From Chrysochromulina parva (taxonomy: Eukaryota > Haptophyta > Prymnesiales > Chrysochromulinaceae), in NCBI GenBank assembly GCA_002887195.1, contig PJAB01000823.1, forward strand, positions 1 through 20,216: 20,216 nt of DNA. Reading direction: 5' to 3'. This document shows positions 1 through 7,195 of the stretch, one piece after another. Each line of letters opens with the position of its first letter. Within the stretch, counting starts at the first letter, position 1. The notes under the pieces are model-generated. The model was not told the DNA's origin. It did not search any database and saw only the letters and a list, made by a program, of their open reading frames with translations. The position numbers and the translations under genes are program-made.

Positions 1-206
1 GGTTGTTTGTTGTTGGTGGGTCTGGTTGGTTGTGAGATTGGTCTGTGTGCCTTTGTGCTTCCGCGTGTCCCGTGTGTCCCGTGTGTGTCCCGGCTCCCCC
101 CGGTGTCTTTTTACCGGTACCGGTAACAGGGCCTCCCGAGGCACGGCTCTTGCGCGAGCACGGGCTACGACGGAAAACCGACGGAGATGCAATTAAGTCG
201 AGGCAC
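1..206. other. Upstream region with GT-rich start and dispersed repeat copy A
   Basis: This stretch begins with a GT-rich segment (about 1-50), followed by the CGTGTGTCCC-type repeat ending in CCGGTACCGGTA. The downstream reading frame stays open back to a GTG at 45, but no ATG occurs in that frame before 207. The region is therefore best read as promoter and 5' UTR. No TATA box is evident. Confidence 0.5.
61..126 (+). repeat. Dispersed repeat copy A (CGTGTGTCCC ... CCGGTACCGGTA)
   Basis: Repeated CGTGTGTCCC units lead into CCGGCTCC, then GTCTTTTTAC and CCGGTACCGGTA. The same ordered blocks recur in the same orientation at about 2999-3072. In both places the block lies a few tens of bases upstream of a predicted start codon. 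The similarity was read by eye, with small substitutions and one short insertion between the copies. It could be a shared promoter or 5' UTR element, or a fragment of a mobile repeat. Confidence 0.6.
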
Positions 207-1430
207 ATGATCGATCACGACGAGCCGGCAGCAGTGCCACCAGCGCTACAGCTGCCCGCTGGGTCGCTTCCACCACCTCTGCACGAGGAGCCTCGAGTCA
301 CCTTAGAGTCGCTCCCCTGCGAAATGGTGTGGCACATGTGCCTCGAGTATGTCCCGCCAAAGAGCGTCCTCGCGCTCAGCTTCACGTGCCACGCTATCGC
401 GCGAGTGCTGCGCGAGTGCTGCAGCTGCGAGTCCGGTACCCATCAGTTTTGGATCGAAATGACGACCAAGCACTTGGGGCGGTGTGCGTTTGATTACGGA
501 CTGGTACGTGCCGAGAAGCTGGGGCCTTGGCCGGCCTTTGGGGTCAAGCTCTTCGAGACGGGGCTCAACATGAGGCGCGAAGTGAAAGACAGGATTGAGA
601 TTGTCCTGGGTTCCGTTGCGGAGCAGGTTGGCGGCTGCACCGTCGTCGCCTGCCCATGCCTCGTCAATCTCGACCATTATGGCACTGGTGCGCAGGGCGC
701 GGTGAGGCGCGCCGCGGGTGATGAGACGGAGGAAGCCGCCTCGAAGCTGCCCTTGCCGCTGGCGCCACTCTCGGCGAACCTGGTGACCGGCGGCAAGCTG
801 GCAGACACGGTCGCGTTCTGCGTGACCAGTCCGCCGCGGGAGGTACACCAGATCATCTTGAACGGCATGTTCTTCCAAGGGTTTGGACAAATGCCATCCG
901 CCGGTCCGAGCGCCGACGGACTCTCGCCGCGCAGCCGCGTTGATCAGCTCGAGAGGCAAGTGAGTGACACGCTCCACCTCAACCTTTTCAGACGGATGCG
1001 CGAGGCAGGCCACAGCAGCGTCGCGATGCCGACACTCGGAACGGGTGGCATGGGCTTCGAGCTGCACAACATGTTACCCGGACTTAGCAATGCATACCTA
1101 GTCGACTTCCAGTCGAACCCACACCAGCCGCTGCGCGTGCGAATTGCATGCTACGAGCAGTCGCACTTCAACGCGGCACTTGAGATGAAGGAGGTGCTGC
1201 TCGAGCGTCTTCTGAACGAGCCCGCGCGACCAGATTCGCTCCCAACAATGGCAGGCCAACAGCCTCCGTCGCTCCTGGCGCCCGCCACGCCAGAGGACCC
1301 ACCTGCCACGCTGGTCCCTGAGGCGCCGGCGCCTGAGCCCGACGCGTTGGCGCCTGGCGCGCCGGCACCGGCCGCGCCTGCACATGACGGGCCGGGATCT
1401 GACGTACCGGTACTGGCCGCTGGCTACTGA
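207..1430 (+). CDS. F-box and macro-domain (ADP-ribose-binding-like) protein
   Basis: This 407-residue intron-free frame starts at the first in-frame ATG (207); the frame upstream is open only from a GTG. Residues 32-70 look like an F-box (LESLPCEMVWHMCLEY, then LALSFTCHAIARVL), the helical module that docks to Skp1 in SCF ubiquitin ligases. Residues about 130-335 resemble a macro domain: VLGSV near its start, the glycine-rich GTGAQGAVRRAAG, a TGGKLAD segment, and the phosphate-loop-like PTLGTGGMGF at 275-284. The segment that normally reads D-A-I-V-N-A-A-N is replaced by GGCTVVACPCL, so the usual catalytic Asn is absent and hydrolase activity is doubtful. The C-terminal tail (about 355-407) is Pro/Ala-rich and probably disordered. 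An SCF adaptor that reads ADP-ribose-like ligands is an inference. The F-box is fairly clear; the macro call is good but divergent. Confidence 0.72.
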   Translation: MIDHDEPAAVPPALQLPAGSLPPPLHEEPRVTLESLPCEMVWHMCLEYVPPKSVLALSFTCHAIARVLRECCSCESGTHQFWIEMTTKHLGRCAFDYGLVRAEKLGPWPAFGVKLFETGLNMRREVKDRIEIVLGSVAEQVGGCTVVACPCLVNLDHYGTGAQGAVRRAAGDETEEAASKLPLPLAPLSANLVTGGKLADTVAFCVTSPPREVHQIILNGMFFQGFGQMPSAGPSADGLSPRSRVDQLERQVSDTLHLNLFRRMREAGHSSVAMPTLGTGGMGFELHNMLPGLSNAYLVDFQSNPHQPLRVRIACYEQSHFNAALEMKEVLLERLLNEPARPDSLPTMAGQQPPSLLAPATPEDPPATLVPEAPAPEPDALAPGAPAPAAPAHDGPGSDVPVLAAGY

Positions 1431-1919
1431 CGCACACCAGGCTGCTATTGAGTAATCGGAGGAACGCGGGGTTCGGAGACTCTCCGGTGCGGGAAGCATC
1501 CGAGATTGAAACCGTCTGATCGATCATTGAACTGTCGAGGGAGCGAAAAGGCGCCGCGCTTCTGGTCCCAGGTGTGGGTTTGGTTTTCAGTGGGGCCGAG
1601 TTTGGTTTTGAATCGGTTTGCCGGAATCGGCGGACGAGGATAAGACGTCATAAAAGGACCTCCCCACCTCCCGGGGGGCCGGGCTATCCCTTAAAGACCA
1701 ATTGTTAAAGACATGATAATCTTGACATGAATCCGGCGTTGAAAGCGTCATAACTCGATGCACCCAACCACAGTAGCCGTTCGCATCGTCATGTGTTGAA
1801 CTCTCCCAAAACTTTCCATCGAAACTACATCGAATCCTCAGAATTGACGTGCCTCGACGAGATCCGCGAGATCGCCCGGTTTTGCTTCACGATTGCGCCT
1901 ACGCTCGTCGGTGAATCGA
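1431..1919. other. Intergenic region, no gene seen
   Basis: This stretch separates two same-strand genes. The short frames here have no family resemblance. A TTAAAGAC motif occurs twice within about 20 bases near 1690-1712, and an AT-richer section follows. It presumably holds the 3' UTR of the F-box/macro gene and the promoter of the EF-hand gene. Confidence 0.5.
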
Positions 1920-2774
1920 ATGGCGGACATGAAGCAGCTACTTATCGTTGTGGCGGTGCTGGTGGGCTTTGCTTCAGCTGTTGACCCACGTGTGTGCGCG
2001 TTGCGAGGGAGAGACCTCGAGCAGCTCAAAATGATATGCAACAAGGCCTCAGTTCCATTTGAGGCGGATGCTGACGAGGAGAAGCTGCGCTCGATCCTCT
2101 TTGAGTACATGCAGAATGAGCTTCCCGAGACGATTCGGCCAAAGGGCACGCCGCTTGAGCCGTGGCCCGGTCCTGGCCAGCCTGGCGAGTGCGACGATCC
2201 GAAAAATATGAAGCCTAATCCTGGCAGCACGCCCAAGCTTGAGCATATGGCAGCCAGGCTCTTCAACCGTCTGGACAAAAACTCGGACGATATGCTGCAG
2301 CGCGACGAAATGCGAGCCATGCTCGACGAAATCAATGCTGCGGCGCGTGCCAAAGGCGAGCCAGAGCATGACCTGTTCAAGACGCTCGACCGTGACCAGG
2401 ACGGCAAGGTGAGCCGCACGGAAGCAGAGGAGACCTTCAAGGCGATGGCAGCAAAGATGATGCAGTCGACCTCGACGCCCGCAAGCAAAGCAGGGTCGAA
2501 GGATCAGTCGCCGGGCATGAGTGAACACGATATGGCGGACGGCATGTTCACGAACCTCGACGCTAACAAGGACGGACAGCTAAGCAAGGCGGAGATGAAG
2601 GCCGTCCTTGAGCAGTTCGCAGCTCAACAAAAGGCTGAAGGGGAGGACGAGGTGGATTTCTGGGCCTCACTCGATGCCGACACGAACGGCTACCTCAGCA
2701 AGACGGAGGTGCAAGGATTCATCGCGGCGATGATGAAAGCGGCCAAGCAGGGCGGCGACAAGGAAGATCTGTGA
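1920..2774 (+). CDS. Secretory-pathway protein with four EF-hands
   Basis: This 284-residue intron-free frame starts at the first in-frame ATG. Residues 4-20 (MKQLLIVVAVLVGFASA) form a typical cleavable signal peptide, so the protein should enter the ER or be secreted. A Cys-containing helical segment follows (26-70; C26 and C40). Four EF-hand loops then come in two pairs: 119-130 (DKNSDDMLQRDE), 157-168 (DRDQDGKVSRTE), 214-225 (DANKDGQLSKAE) and 252-263 (DADTNGYLSKTE). Loops 2-4 have good Ca2+ ligands with Glu at position 12. Loop 1 has Met at position 7 and no central Gly, so it may bind weakly. The C-terminus is KEDL, close to but not a standard KDEL/HDEL retrieval signal. The architecture recalls reticulocalbin/calumenin-type luminal Ca2+ proteins, but orthology is not claimed. 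Confidence 0.85.
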   Translation: MADMKQLLIVVAVLVGFASAVDPRVCALRGRDLEQLKMICNKASVPFEADADEEKLRSILFEYMQNELPETIRPKGTPLEPWPGPGQPGECDDPKNMKPNPGSTPKLEHMAARLFNRLDKNSDDMLQRDEMRAMLDEINAAARAKGEPEHDLFKTLDRDQDGKVSRTEAEETFKAMAAKMMQSTSTPASKAGSKDQSPGMSEHDMADGMFTNLDANKDGQLSKAEMKAVLEQFAAQQKAEGEDEVDFWASLDADTNGYLSKTEVQGFIAAMMKAAKQGGDKEDL

Positions 2775-3095
2775 GTGTGACCTGTGACGCGGCGTGTGGA
2801 ATTCCTACTTGAGATATTTTGTGCTTTTTATCTCCCCGCACGAAGTTTGAAATCAGGGTATGAGGATAGTGAGCAAATCCAGATATTTATCCCTCCCCTA
2901 CCCCCTTGGCCTTGCGCGCCGGGCCGGCCTTGGGTAAAACAGATGAAGGTGTTTTGAAATAGCGCGCTAGTTTGCTGACTGTACCGGTAATTCCGTCTCG
3001 TGTGTCCGGCTCCCACCGGTGTCCCGTGTGTCCCGGCTCCTCCCAGCGTCTTTTTACTATACCGGTACCGGTATTTCCGCGGAACTCTAGTTGTG
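2775..3095. other. Intergenic region carrying dispersed repeat copy B
   Basis: This spacer lies between the EF-hand and PH-domain genes. It has an AT-richer start, a C-rich tract near 2892-2906 and the repeat at about 2999-3072. The frame of the next gene is open back to a GTG at 3000 but has no ATG before 3096. No separate gene is supported. Confidence 0.5.
2999..3072 (+). repeat. Dispersed repeat copy B (CGTGTGTCCC ... CCGGTACCGGTA)
   Basis: This is the second copy of the repeat at 61-126: CGTGTGTCCGGCTCC, then CGTGTGTCCCGGCTCC, GTCTTTTTAC, a short TATA insertion and CCGGTACCGGTA. It ends about 24 bases before the predicted ATG of the PH-domain gene. In both copies the same translated phrase (CVPAPP-x-VFL) is in frame with the downstream ORF. 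Confidence 0.6.
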
Positions 3096-4037
3096 ATGAA
3101 CACCTCGCGTCACGAACTCGCAACTATGCGCGGATCGTGCCGGCCGTCGTCCGCTCGCGCGTGGGATGATGATCCTGGAAGCCTGCAGAGGGCAGAGATA
3201 CCAGAGACGAAGGCAAAGGCAGCGGAAAGCAGCGGCGACGACAGTGACGACGACATGGTGCCTGAATTGAGGGTGATCGAAGCGGGTGCGGTGAACTCTA
3301 TGATCATCTCACCCATGCGACCGCCAGCGTCGGCGCGGTCGGAATCGCCGGAGCCTGAAGATGAAGAGCCTTCTTACGAACCCAAGCACAAGGCCGCTAT
3401 TGCCGTGAGGTCTCCTCCCGAGCGGTCAAAGGCGGCGAAGCCCACCGCGCCTACGGGGTTGCCAGCACCTCCTGCAATCGGGCTGCCTGCGCTGCCTGCA
3501 CCTCATCCAATTTCATTGCTCGCAATGCCGCCCACGGAGGGCGCCAAGAGCGGTAGCGACGCGGCTGCCAGCAGCAGGGACAGTGTGGTGTCGTCCGCCG
3601 AGCCGTTTCCGCTGCTGGAGGGCTGGCTCCAAAAGAAGCACGCCAAGAAGAGGATGTTCGGCTCCGAATGGGGCACGCGCTACTTCTCGATCTCGCAGCG
3701 GTACGGCACGCTCAACTATGCCAAGAACAAGTCGCGCTCGGCCAACATCATGCTGCCGCTGTGCGACATGAAGAAAGTCGATCGGCTTCCGATAGAGGAG
3801 TATGGCCCGTACTGCTTCTCCGTGCACTGCCCGCCCGCGAGCCTCATCCTCAAGGCCGAGAACAACGCGGAGTGCAACCGGTGGATCGAGGCCATCACCT
3901 ACCACGCCGCGCACTGGAAAAACAAGGCGGCGGGAGCGTTAGGATCGACGAGTAATAGCAAGAGTCCACCACCCGCTCCTCCCACCACGGACCCCGCCAG
4001 CACGGCAACGCGGGATTTCAGCACTGGCTTCATGTAG
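3096..4037 (+). CDS. PH-domain protein with disordered N-terminal half
   Basis: This is a 313-residue intron-free frame. The ATG at 3096 is chosen as the first in frame; a second Met occurs at residue 11. Residues 1-170 are low-complexity: an acidic patch (SGDDSDDDMVPE, 46-57), Ser/Pro/Glu stretches (SESPEPEDEEPS) and a Pro/Leu-rich segment (about 116-146). Residues 172-273 form a pleckstrin homology domain. It opens with PLLEGWLQKK and a basic loop (KKHAKKRMF), continues through WGTRYFSI and GTLNYAKNK, and ends with CNRWIEAITYH, whose Trp263 is the near-invariant PH tryptophan. PH domains usually recruit proteins to phosphoinositide membranes or protein partners. The usual R-x-R on the second strand is reduced to one Arg, so lipid specificity cannot be predicted. 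No catalytic domain is attached, so it is probably an adaptor. Confidence 0.85.
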   Translation: MNTSRHELATMRGSCRPSSARAWDDDPGSLQRAEIPETKAKAAESSGDDSDDDMVPELRVIEAGAVNSMIISPMRPPASARSESPEPEDEEPSYEPKHKAAIAVRSPPERSKAAKPTAPTGLPAPPAIGLPALPAPHPISLLAMPPTEGAKSGSDAAASSRDSVVSSAEPFPLLEGWLQKKHAKKRMFGSEWGTRYFSISQRYGTLNYAKNKSRSANIMLPLCDMKKVDRLPIEEYGPYCFSVHCPPASLILKAENNAECNRWIEAITYHAAHWKNKAAGALGSTSNSKSPPPAPPTTDPASTATRDFSTGFM

Positions 4038-4044
4038 CCCGTGA

Positions 4045-4440
4045 TTAGCCCCCAGGCGCAGAGGCGCAGGTCGTTCTCCTGGGGAACTCTGAGTCAACAT
4101 GTATGCAAATTGCGCCGCAGACTGTAGTAGTTACATTATTTAACAGCACCAGATCGCGGATGAGCTCGATAACTTCTCGGTGACGCCCGACTGGCGGTCC
4201 CGGAACACCGAAGTGTGTCGGGGCCCGACACACTTGACCACGCGCGACACTGCCTCCAATGCGGCACGACACTCGACTGGACACTTGACTGTCGACAGCA
4301 TGGTCGACAGCCCGCGCGGGAACCCGCGCCACACGGCACACGCCAAACTTCTTACCGATTTCGCGCATCGTCGCGACCGGATTCACAACATCAACACGAC
4401 AAGCGCCCAGACCACCCCTCCACCCGGCGCCCGCCCGCAA
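4045..4440 (-). pseudogene. Possible degenerate transposase-like HTH fragment
   Basis: The minus strand carries a 131-residue open frame containing VATMREIGKKFGVCR. This resembles the first helix-turn-helix helices of pogo/Tc-type transposases, which often read M-R-E-I-A-K-K-F-G-V. Downstream, VGRHREVIELIRDLVLL is weakly consistent with a second DNA-binding segment. There is no catalytic core, and the stretch contains a large palindrome. It may be a relic or chance similarity. Its initiating codon was not established. Confidence 0.2.
4211..4235. repeat. 25-bp palindrome with 12-bp arms
   Basis: The arms AAGTGTGTCGGG and CCCGACACACTT are perfect reverse complements separated by one G. Related short motifs (CGACAC, CACTTGAC, GTCGACAG) recur over the next 100 bases. 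It could be a transposon end, a protein-binding site or a hairpin in a 3' transcript. Confidence 0.75.
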
Positions 4441-5258
4441 CCGCCAACGTCATCGAGACGTCGCTTCGATACTTTTGGAAGATCGATATCGATTAGTTGA
4501 GTCGACTTCCCGTTATGCCGATGCCCGATGGAGTGCCTTATGGCTTATGCGTTTCTTCGGTCGTTTACTGGTAATGATTTATATTTTATAATCGAACGTC
4601 GGTTGACGAGAGTACGAGATCCCGGTCCCGCCCTCGCGCCGTCGGCGGGGCGCCTTGTGCCGACCACGTCGTCGGCCGCTCCCCCGCCCCCGTTTTAACT
4701 TAGTTTTATCCGTTATTTCCGGCGCGCGCGGGTAACAACAGTGTTTCGTTCGGACTCTGGCGGCGTACAATTTACGTACAGTATACGCTCGACGGAGGGG
4801 AGGCGACGCTGGCCGCGCCGGAAACTAAGGCTCCGGGCTGTTTAGCTGTACACCACAGAGGCTTCCGTCGCCGCCCGGCCGCCCTCATGTCATGAATAAT
4901 CACTCGCATCATTCCGGACGTCGGATACCGTGTCGTGTTGGCGTGTCCGCGACTATCGGATACGGTATTTAGACTTTTGGTAAGACTTTTCAGAGACTTT
5001 ACACTTTTTGGGGAACGACAAACGGCCATGTACCCCCGTCGCCTCGTGTGCGCTCAAGCCATGTGGTCATGGCACCCACTGTGCAGTGTGACCAAGGGCG
5101 AACGCGGGCGCCCCCCGCTTGCATGCATTTTAGCGTGCCCGCCCTGATGCTTCTCCTCTCGCTCGCTCCATGGCACGCATCCGCGGCCATGCCCGGCTGC
5201 CGCTCTCCCAGCCAACAGATGATCGATCCCTTTCGCGCGCGGCAGCCCCCTCCATGCT

Positions 5259-5470
5259 GGGCGTGCGTCTGCCCCCAGCGCCCTGGTACTCTCTACGGCG
5301 CTCTGGGCGTGCGTCTGCCGCCAGCGCCTTGGTGCTCTCTACGGCGCTCTCGCGCCATGCTGGGCGTGCGTCTGCCCCCAGCGCCTTGGTGCTCTCTACG
5401 GCGCTCTCGCGCCATGCTGGGCGCGCGTCTGCCCCCAGCGCCTTGGTGCTCTCTACGGCGCTCTCGCGCG
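5259..5470. repeat. Minisatellite, 57-bp unit, about 3.7 copies
   Basis: The units begin GGGCGTGCGTCTGCC. Unit 1 is 5259-5304 (46 bp, lacking the last 11 bases), unit 2 is 5305-5361, unit 3 is 5362-5418, and unit 4 is partial (5419-5470). The full units are nearly identical, with single-base differences. The period is a multiple of three, so frames stay open across the array; one plus-strand frame reads RLPPAPWCSLRRS repeatedly. The array lies just beyond the 3' end of the AMPK gamma-like gene, and I judge it non-coding. Confidence 0.85.
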
Positions 5471-5540
5471 CGCCTCTCGGGTGACTCTCGGGGTAGTGTG
5501 CAGACGCACGCCGCCGGCAATTCCATGGCGCGACGGCTGG

Positions 5541-6539
5541 TCAGCCCTCCACCCGCGCGGGCAGATGGGGCTCGAGGAGGGAGCTGAGCAGGTCGCTGCT
5601 CGAGATCACGCCGCACACGGCGCCCGAGCTATCGACGCACACGAGCTGGCCCACGTCGGCGTTTGCTAGCCGACTGATGGCCGAGCCGACTGTGTCGGTC
5701 GGGCGGCACGTGTGCAGCCGCACCGGGCTGGGCGGCAGGCTGCGTAGGCTGAGCTCGATGGGCGTGGTGAGGTCGTCCGTGTGCGAGTGCGACGCGAGGT
5801 GGCGCACGTCGCGGCTCGAGAGCACATCGATGAGGGCGCCAGTTTCGTCAACGATCGGCAGGGCTTGCACAAGCTGTCGCTCGGAGAGCATCGCGAGGGC
5901 ATCTGACAAGCGTAGGGCACGCCCGGCGGTGCGTGGCGGCGCGCAGTGCGGCAGCACGACCTCCTGTAAGCTGGCGGCAAAGAGCAGCGGCGCAGCCTGC
6001 TGTAGCTCGGGCGACGCAACGATGAACGCGAGCAGCTGCTCGGGCAACAGCAGGTGCAGCAGAGAGGTGGACGATGAGGAGTCGCCCAGGGGCAGGCAAT
6101 CGAGCCGATACTGCCTGAGCATCGCGCAGCCATGGTAAAGGCTGTCGTCGACGGACGCCATGACGAAGCCCGTGGGCTTACTGCGCTTCAGCCCATGCAG
6201 ATCGCGCAGCTGGCAGCGCTCGATCGCCTGCTGCGCCTCACCCCGGGGAGCGCCGTGCGGCTGCTCGGCGCCGCCGCCGGCCGCGGCGGCCGCGCTGCCG
6301 GCCAGCGCGCGGTGCGTGTACAGCACGATGTCGACGAGGTCGGTGCACGTGAACACGTCCACGAAGCGCTGCTGGTAGCTGTCCCAAACGGGCAGACACA
6401 TCGCGCTGTGCGATGCGAGCGCATCGACGGCGTGCTTCATCGGCAGGTCGGCGTCGAGGGTGACGACCTTGCCATGAGCGGGCAGCAGCTCGAAGAGGTC
6501 GTGCTCGTTGAACCACTGGGCGAGGCGCGCGTGCTCCAT
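5541..6539 (-). CDS. AMPK gamma / SNF4-like subunit with four CBS motifs
   Basis: This 332-residue intron-free frame has a good initiation context (A at -3, G at +4). It carries four CBS motifs at about 14-78, 118-175, 195-250 and 268-325. The gamma-subunit hallmarks are LPVWDSYQQRFVDVFTCTDLVDIV in CBS1 (compare PLWDS...TDF), SLYHGCAMLRQYRLDCLPLGD in CBS2, QALPIVDETGALIDVLSSRDV in CBS3 and QLVCVDSSGAVCGVISSSDLL in CBS4. These proteins are the nucleotide-sensing subunit of the heterotrimeric AMPK/SNF1 kinase. The ribose-contacting Asp positions of CBS1, CBS3 and CBS4 are kept (D67, D244, D316). The basic residues that hold nucleotide phosphate in mammalian gamma1 appear changed. A long Ala/Gly linker (79-105) sits after CBS1. 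The length is close to mammalian gamma1, without an N-terminal extension or beta-type carbohydrate-binding domain. Confidence 0.88.
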   Translation of the reverse strand: MEHARLAQWFNEHDLFELLPAHGKVVTLDADLPMKHAVDALASHSAMCLPVWDSYQQRFVDVFTCTDLVDIVLYTHRALAGSAAAAAGGGAEQPHGAPRGEAQQAIERCQLRDLHGLKRSKPTGFVMASVDDSLYHGCAMLRQYRLDCLPLGDSSSSTSLLHLLLPEQLLAFIVASPELQQAAPLLFAASLQEVVLPHCAPPRTAGRALRLSDALAMLSERQLVQALPIVDETGALIDVLSSRDVRHLASHSHTDDLTTPIELSLRSLPPSPVRLHTCRPTDTVGSAISRLANADVGQLVCVDSSGAVCGVISSSDLLSSLLEPHLPARVEG

Positions 6540-6947
6540 TGTTGCGTTCTCCCGAACTTGCGTGATGTCTCAATGACGACGAGCTCTGGCTGATGAGGCG
6601 AACAATCTCGAAACTTGTTTCCCCCCCCGTCCTCGGACCTCACGTTTACTGAATTGCTGAATCATGATTGTCGTCAGGCATTACCATGTAAATTCGTATC
6701 GCGCGGAATCCCCGCATAGTTCCGTGTCCCCCAACGTTCAACGATCGCACACGTCACACGACAGTCACGTCTCACGAACGATCGGATGAGTTCATCTTTG
6801 ATATCATGTGTGCCACATGCAGCAATGCCTGGCAGAGCATGCCCCACACGCTCAAATGGCAAATCCCATGGCGTGGGACGCCATATCTCAACTGCCCTGT
6901 GCAGGCTCCACAGCACGCCCTCCATGGGCTAAGCCGGCTGCCAGCTA

Positions 6948-6969
6948 CGGCCGGAGGATCCTCCGGCCG
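6948..6969. repeat. Perfect 22-bp palindrome
   Basis: The sequence CGGCCGGAGGA is followed directly by its reverse complement TCCTCCGGCCG. It is centred on a BamHI-like GGATCC and has no spacer. It lies between two minus-strand genes and could form a stem in a transcript or bind a dimeric protein. Chance in GC-rich DNA is possible. Confidence 0.8.
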
Positions 6970-7106
6970 ACATCTCTTCACGCCCATGTGCCGTGTCATC
7001 ATCCCGGCTCCCACATGCCTCTCGCATGCCTTTAGCTCGGCCGCTGTCCTATGGAGACCACTGGCAGCGCTACCCACTGGCACCGCCACCGAAGCCTGCC
7101 TGCCTG

Positions 7107-7129
7107 CCTGCCGCACCGCCGCCGCCGCC

Positions 7130-7164
<35 letters not shown>
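7107..7164. repeat. CCG trinucleotide microsatellite
   Basis: Two CCG/GCC runs are separated by a CCGCA interruption; the second has about a dozen units. They lie just downstream of the stop codon of the armadillo gene on the minus strand, so they read as CGG repeats in its probable 3' UTR. Confidence 0.85.
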
Positions 7165-7165
<1 letters not shown>

Positions 7166-7195
7166 GTGGCACGCCTGTGGCACCCCTGTGACGAC

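Larger units (their letters stand above)
4038..5540. other. Convergent intergenic region, about 1.5 kb, no convincing gene
   Basis: This lies between the 3' ends of the PH gene (+) and the AMPK gamma-like gene (-). It holds a 25-bp palindrome (4211-4235), a possible degenerate transposase-like reading frame on the minus strand (4045-4440), an AT-richer patch near 4560-4600, and a 57-bp minisatellite near its right end. Short frames between 4500 and 5050 show no recognisable family. Confidence 0.5.
6540..7195. other. Intergenic region with palindrome and CCG repeat
   Basis: This lies between the start of the AMPK gamma-like gene and the stop of the armadillo gene, both on the minus strand. 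It contains a C-run (6622-6630), a 22-bp perfect palindrome (6948-6969) and a CCG trinucleotide repeat (about 7107-7164). A plus-strand frame at 6806-7201 ends in the repeat as poly-Ala/poly-Pro and shows no family resemblance. Confidence 0.5.

Noticed and set aside
45..206. N-terminal extension of the F-box/macro gene from a GTG
   Set aside because: There is no ATG in this part of the frame and it consists of the dispersed repeat. Non-ATG initiation is possible but not supported here.
303..1067. 254-residue minus-strand frame opposite the F-box/macro gene
   Set aside because: It is a high-GC antisense shadow with no domain resemblance, whereas the plus strand carries recognisable motifs.
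1838..2488. 216-residue minus-strand frame opposite the EF-hand gene
   Set aside because: It is a Ser/Arg-rich antisense reading of EF-hand coding DNA with no family features.
5048..5587. Plus-strand frame through the 57-bp minisatellite
   Set aside because: Its openness is explained by a repeat unit divisible by three. It overlaps the end of the AMPK gamma-like gene and has no non-repeat domain. It is kept only as a finding to test.
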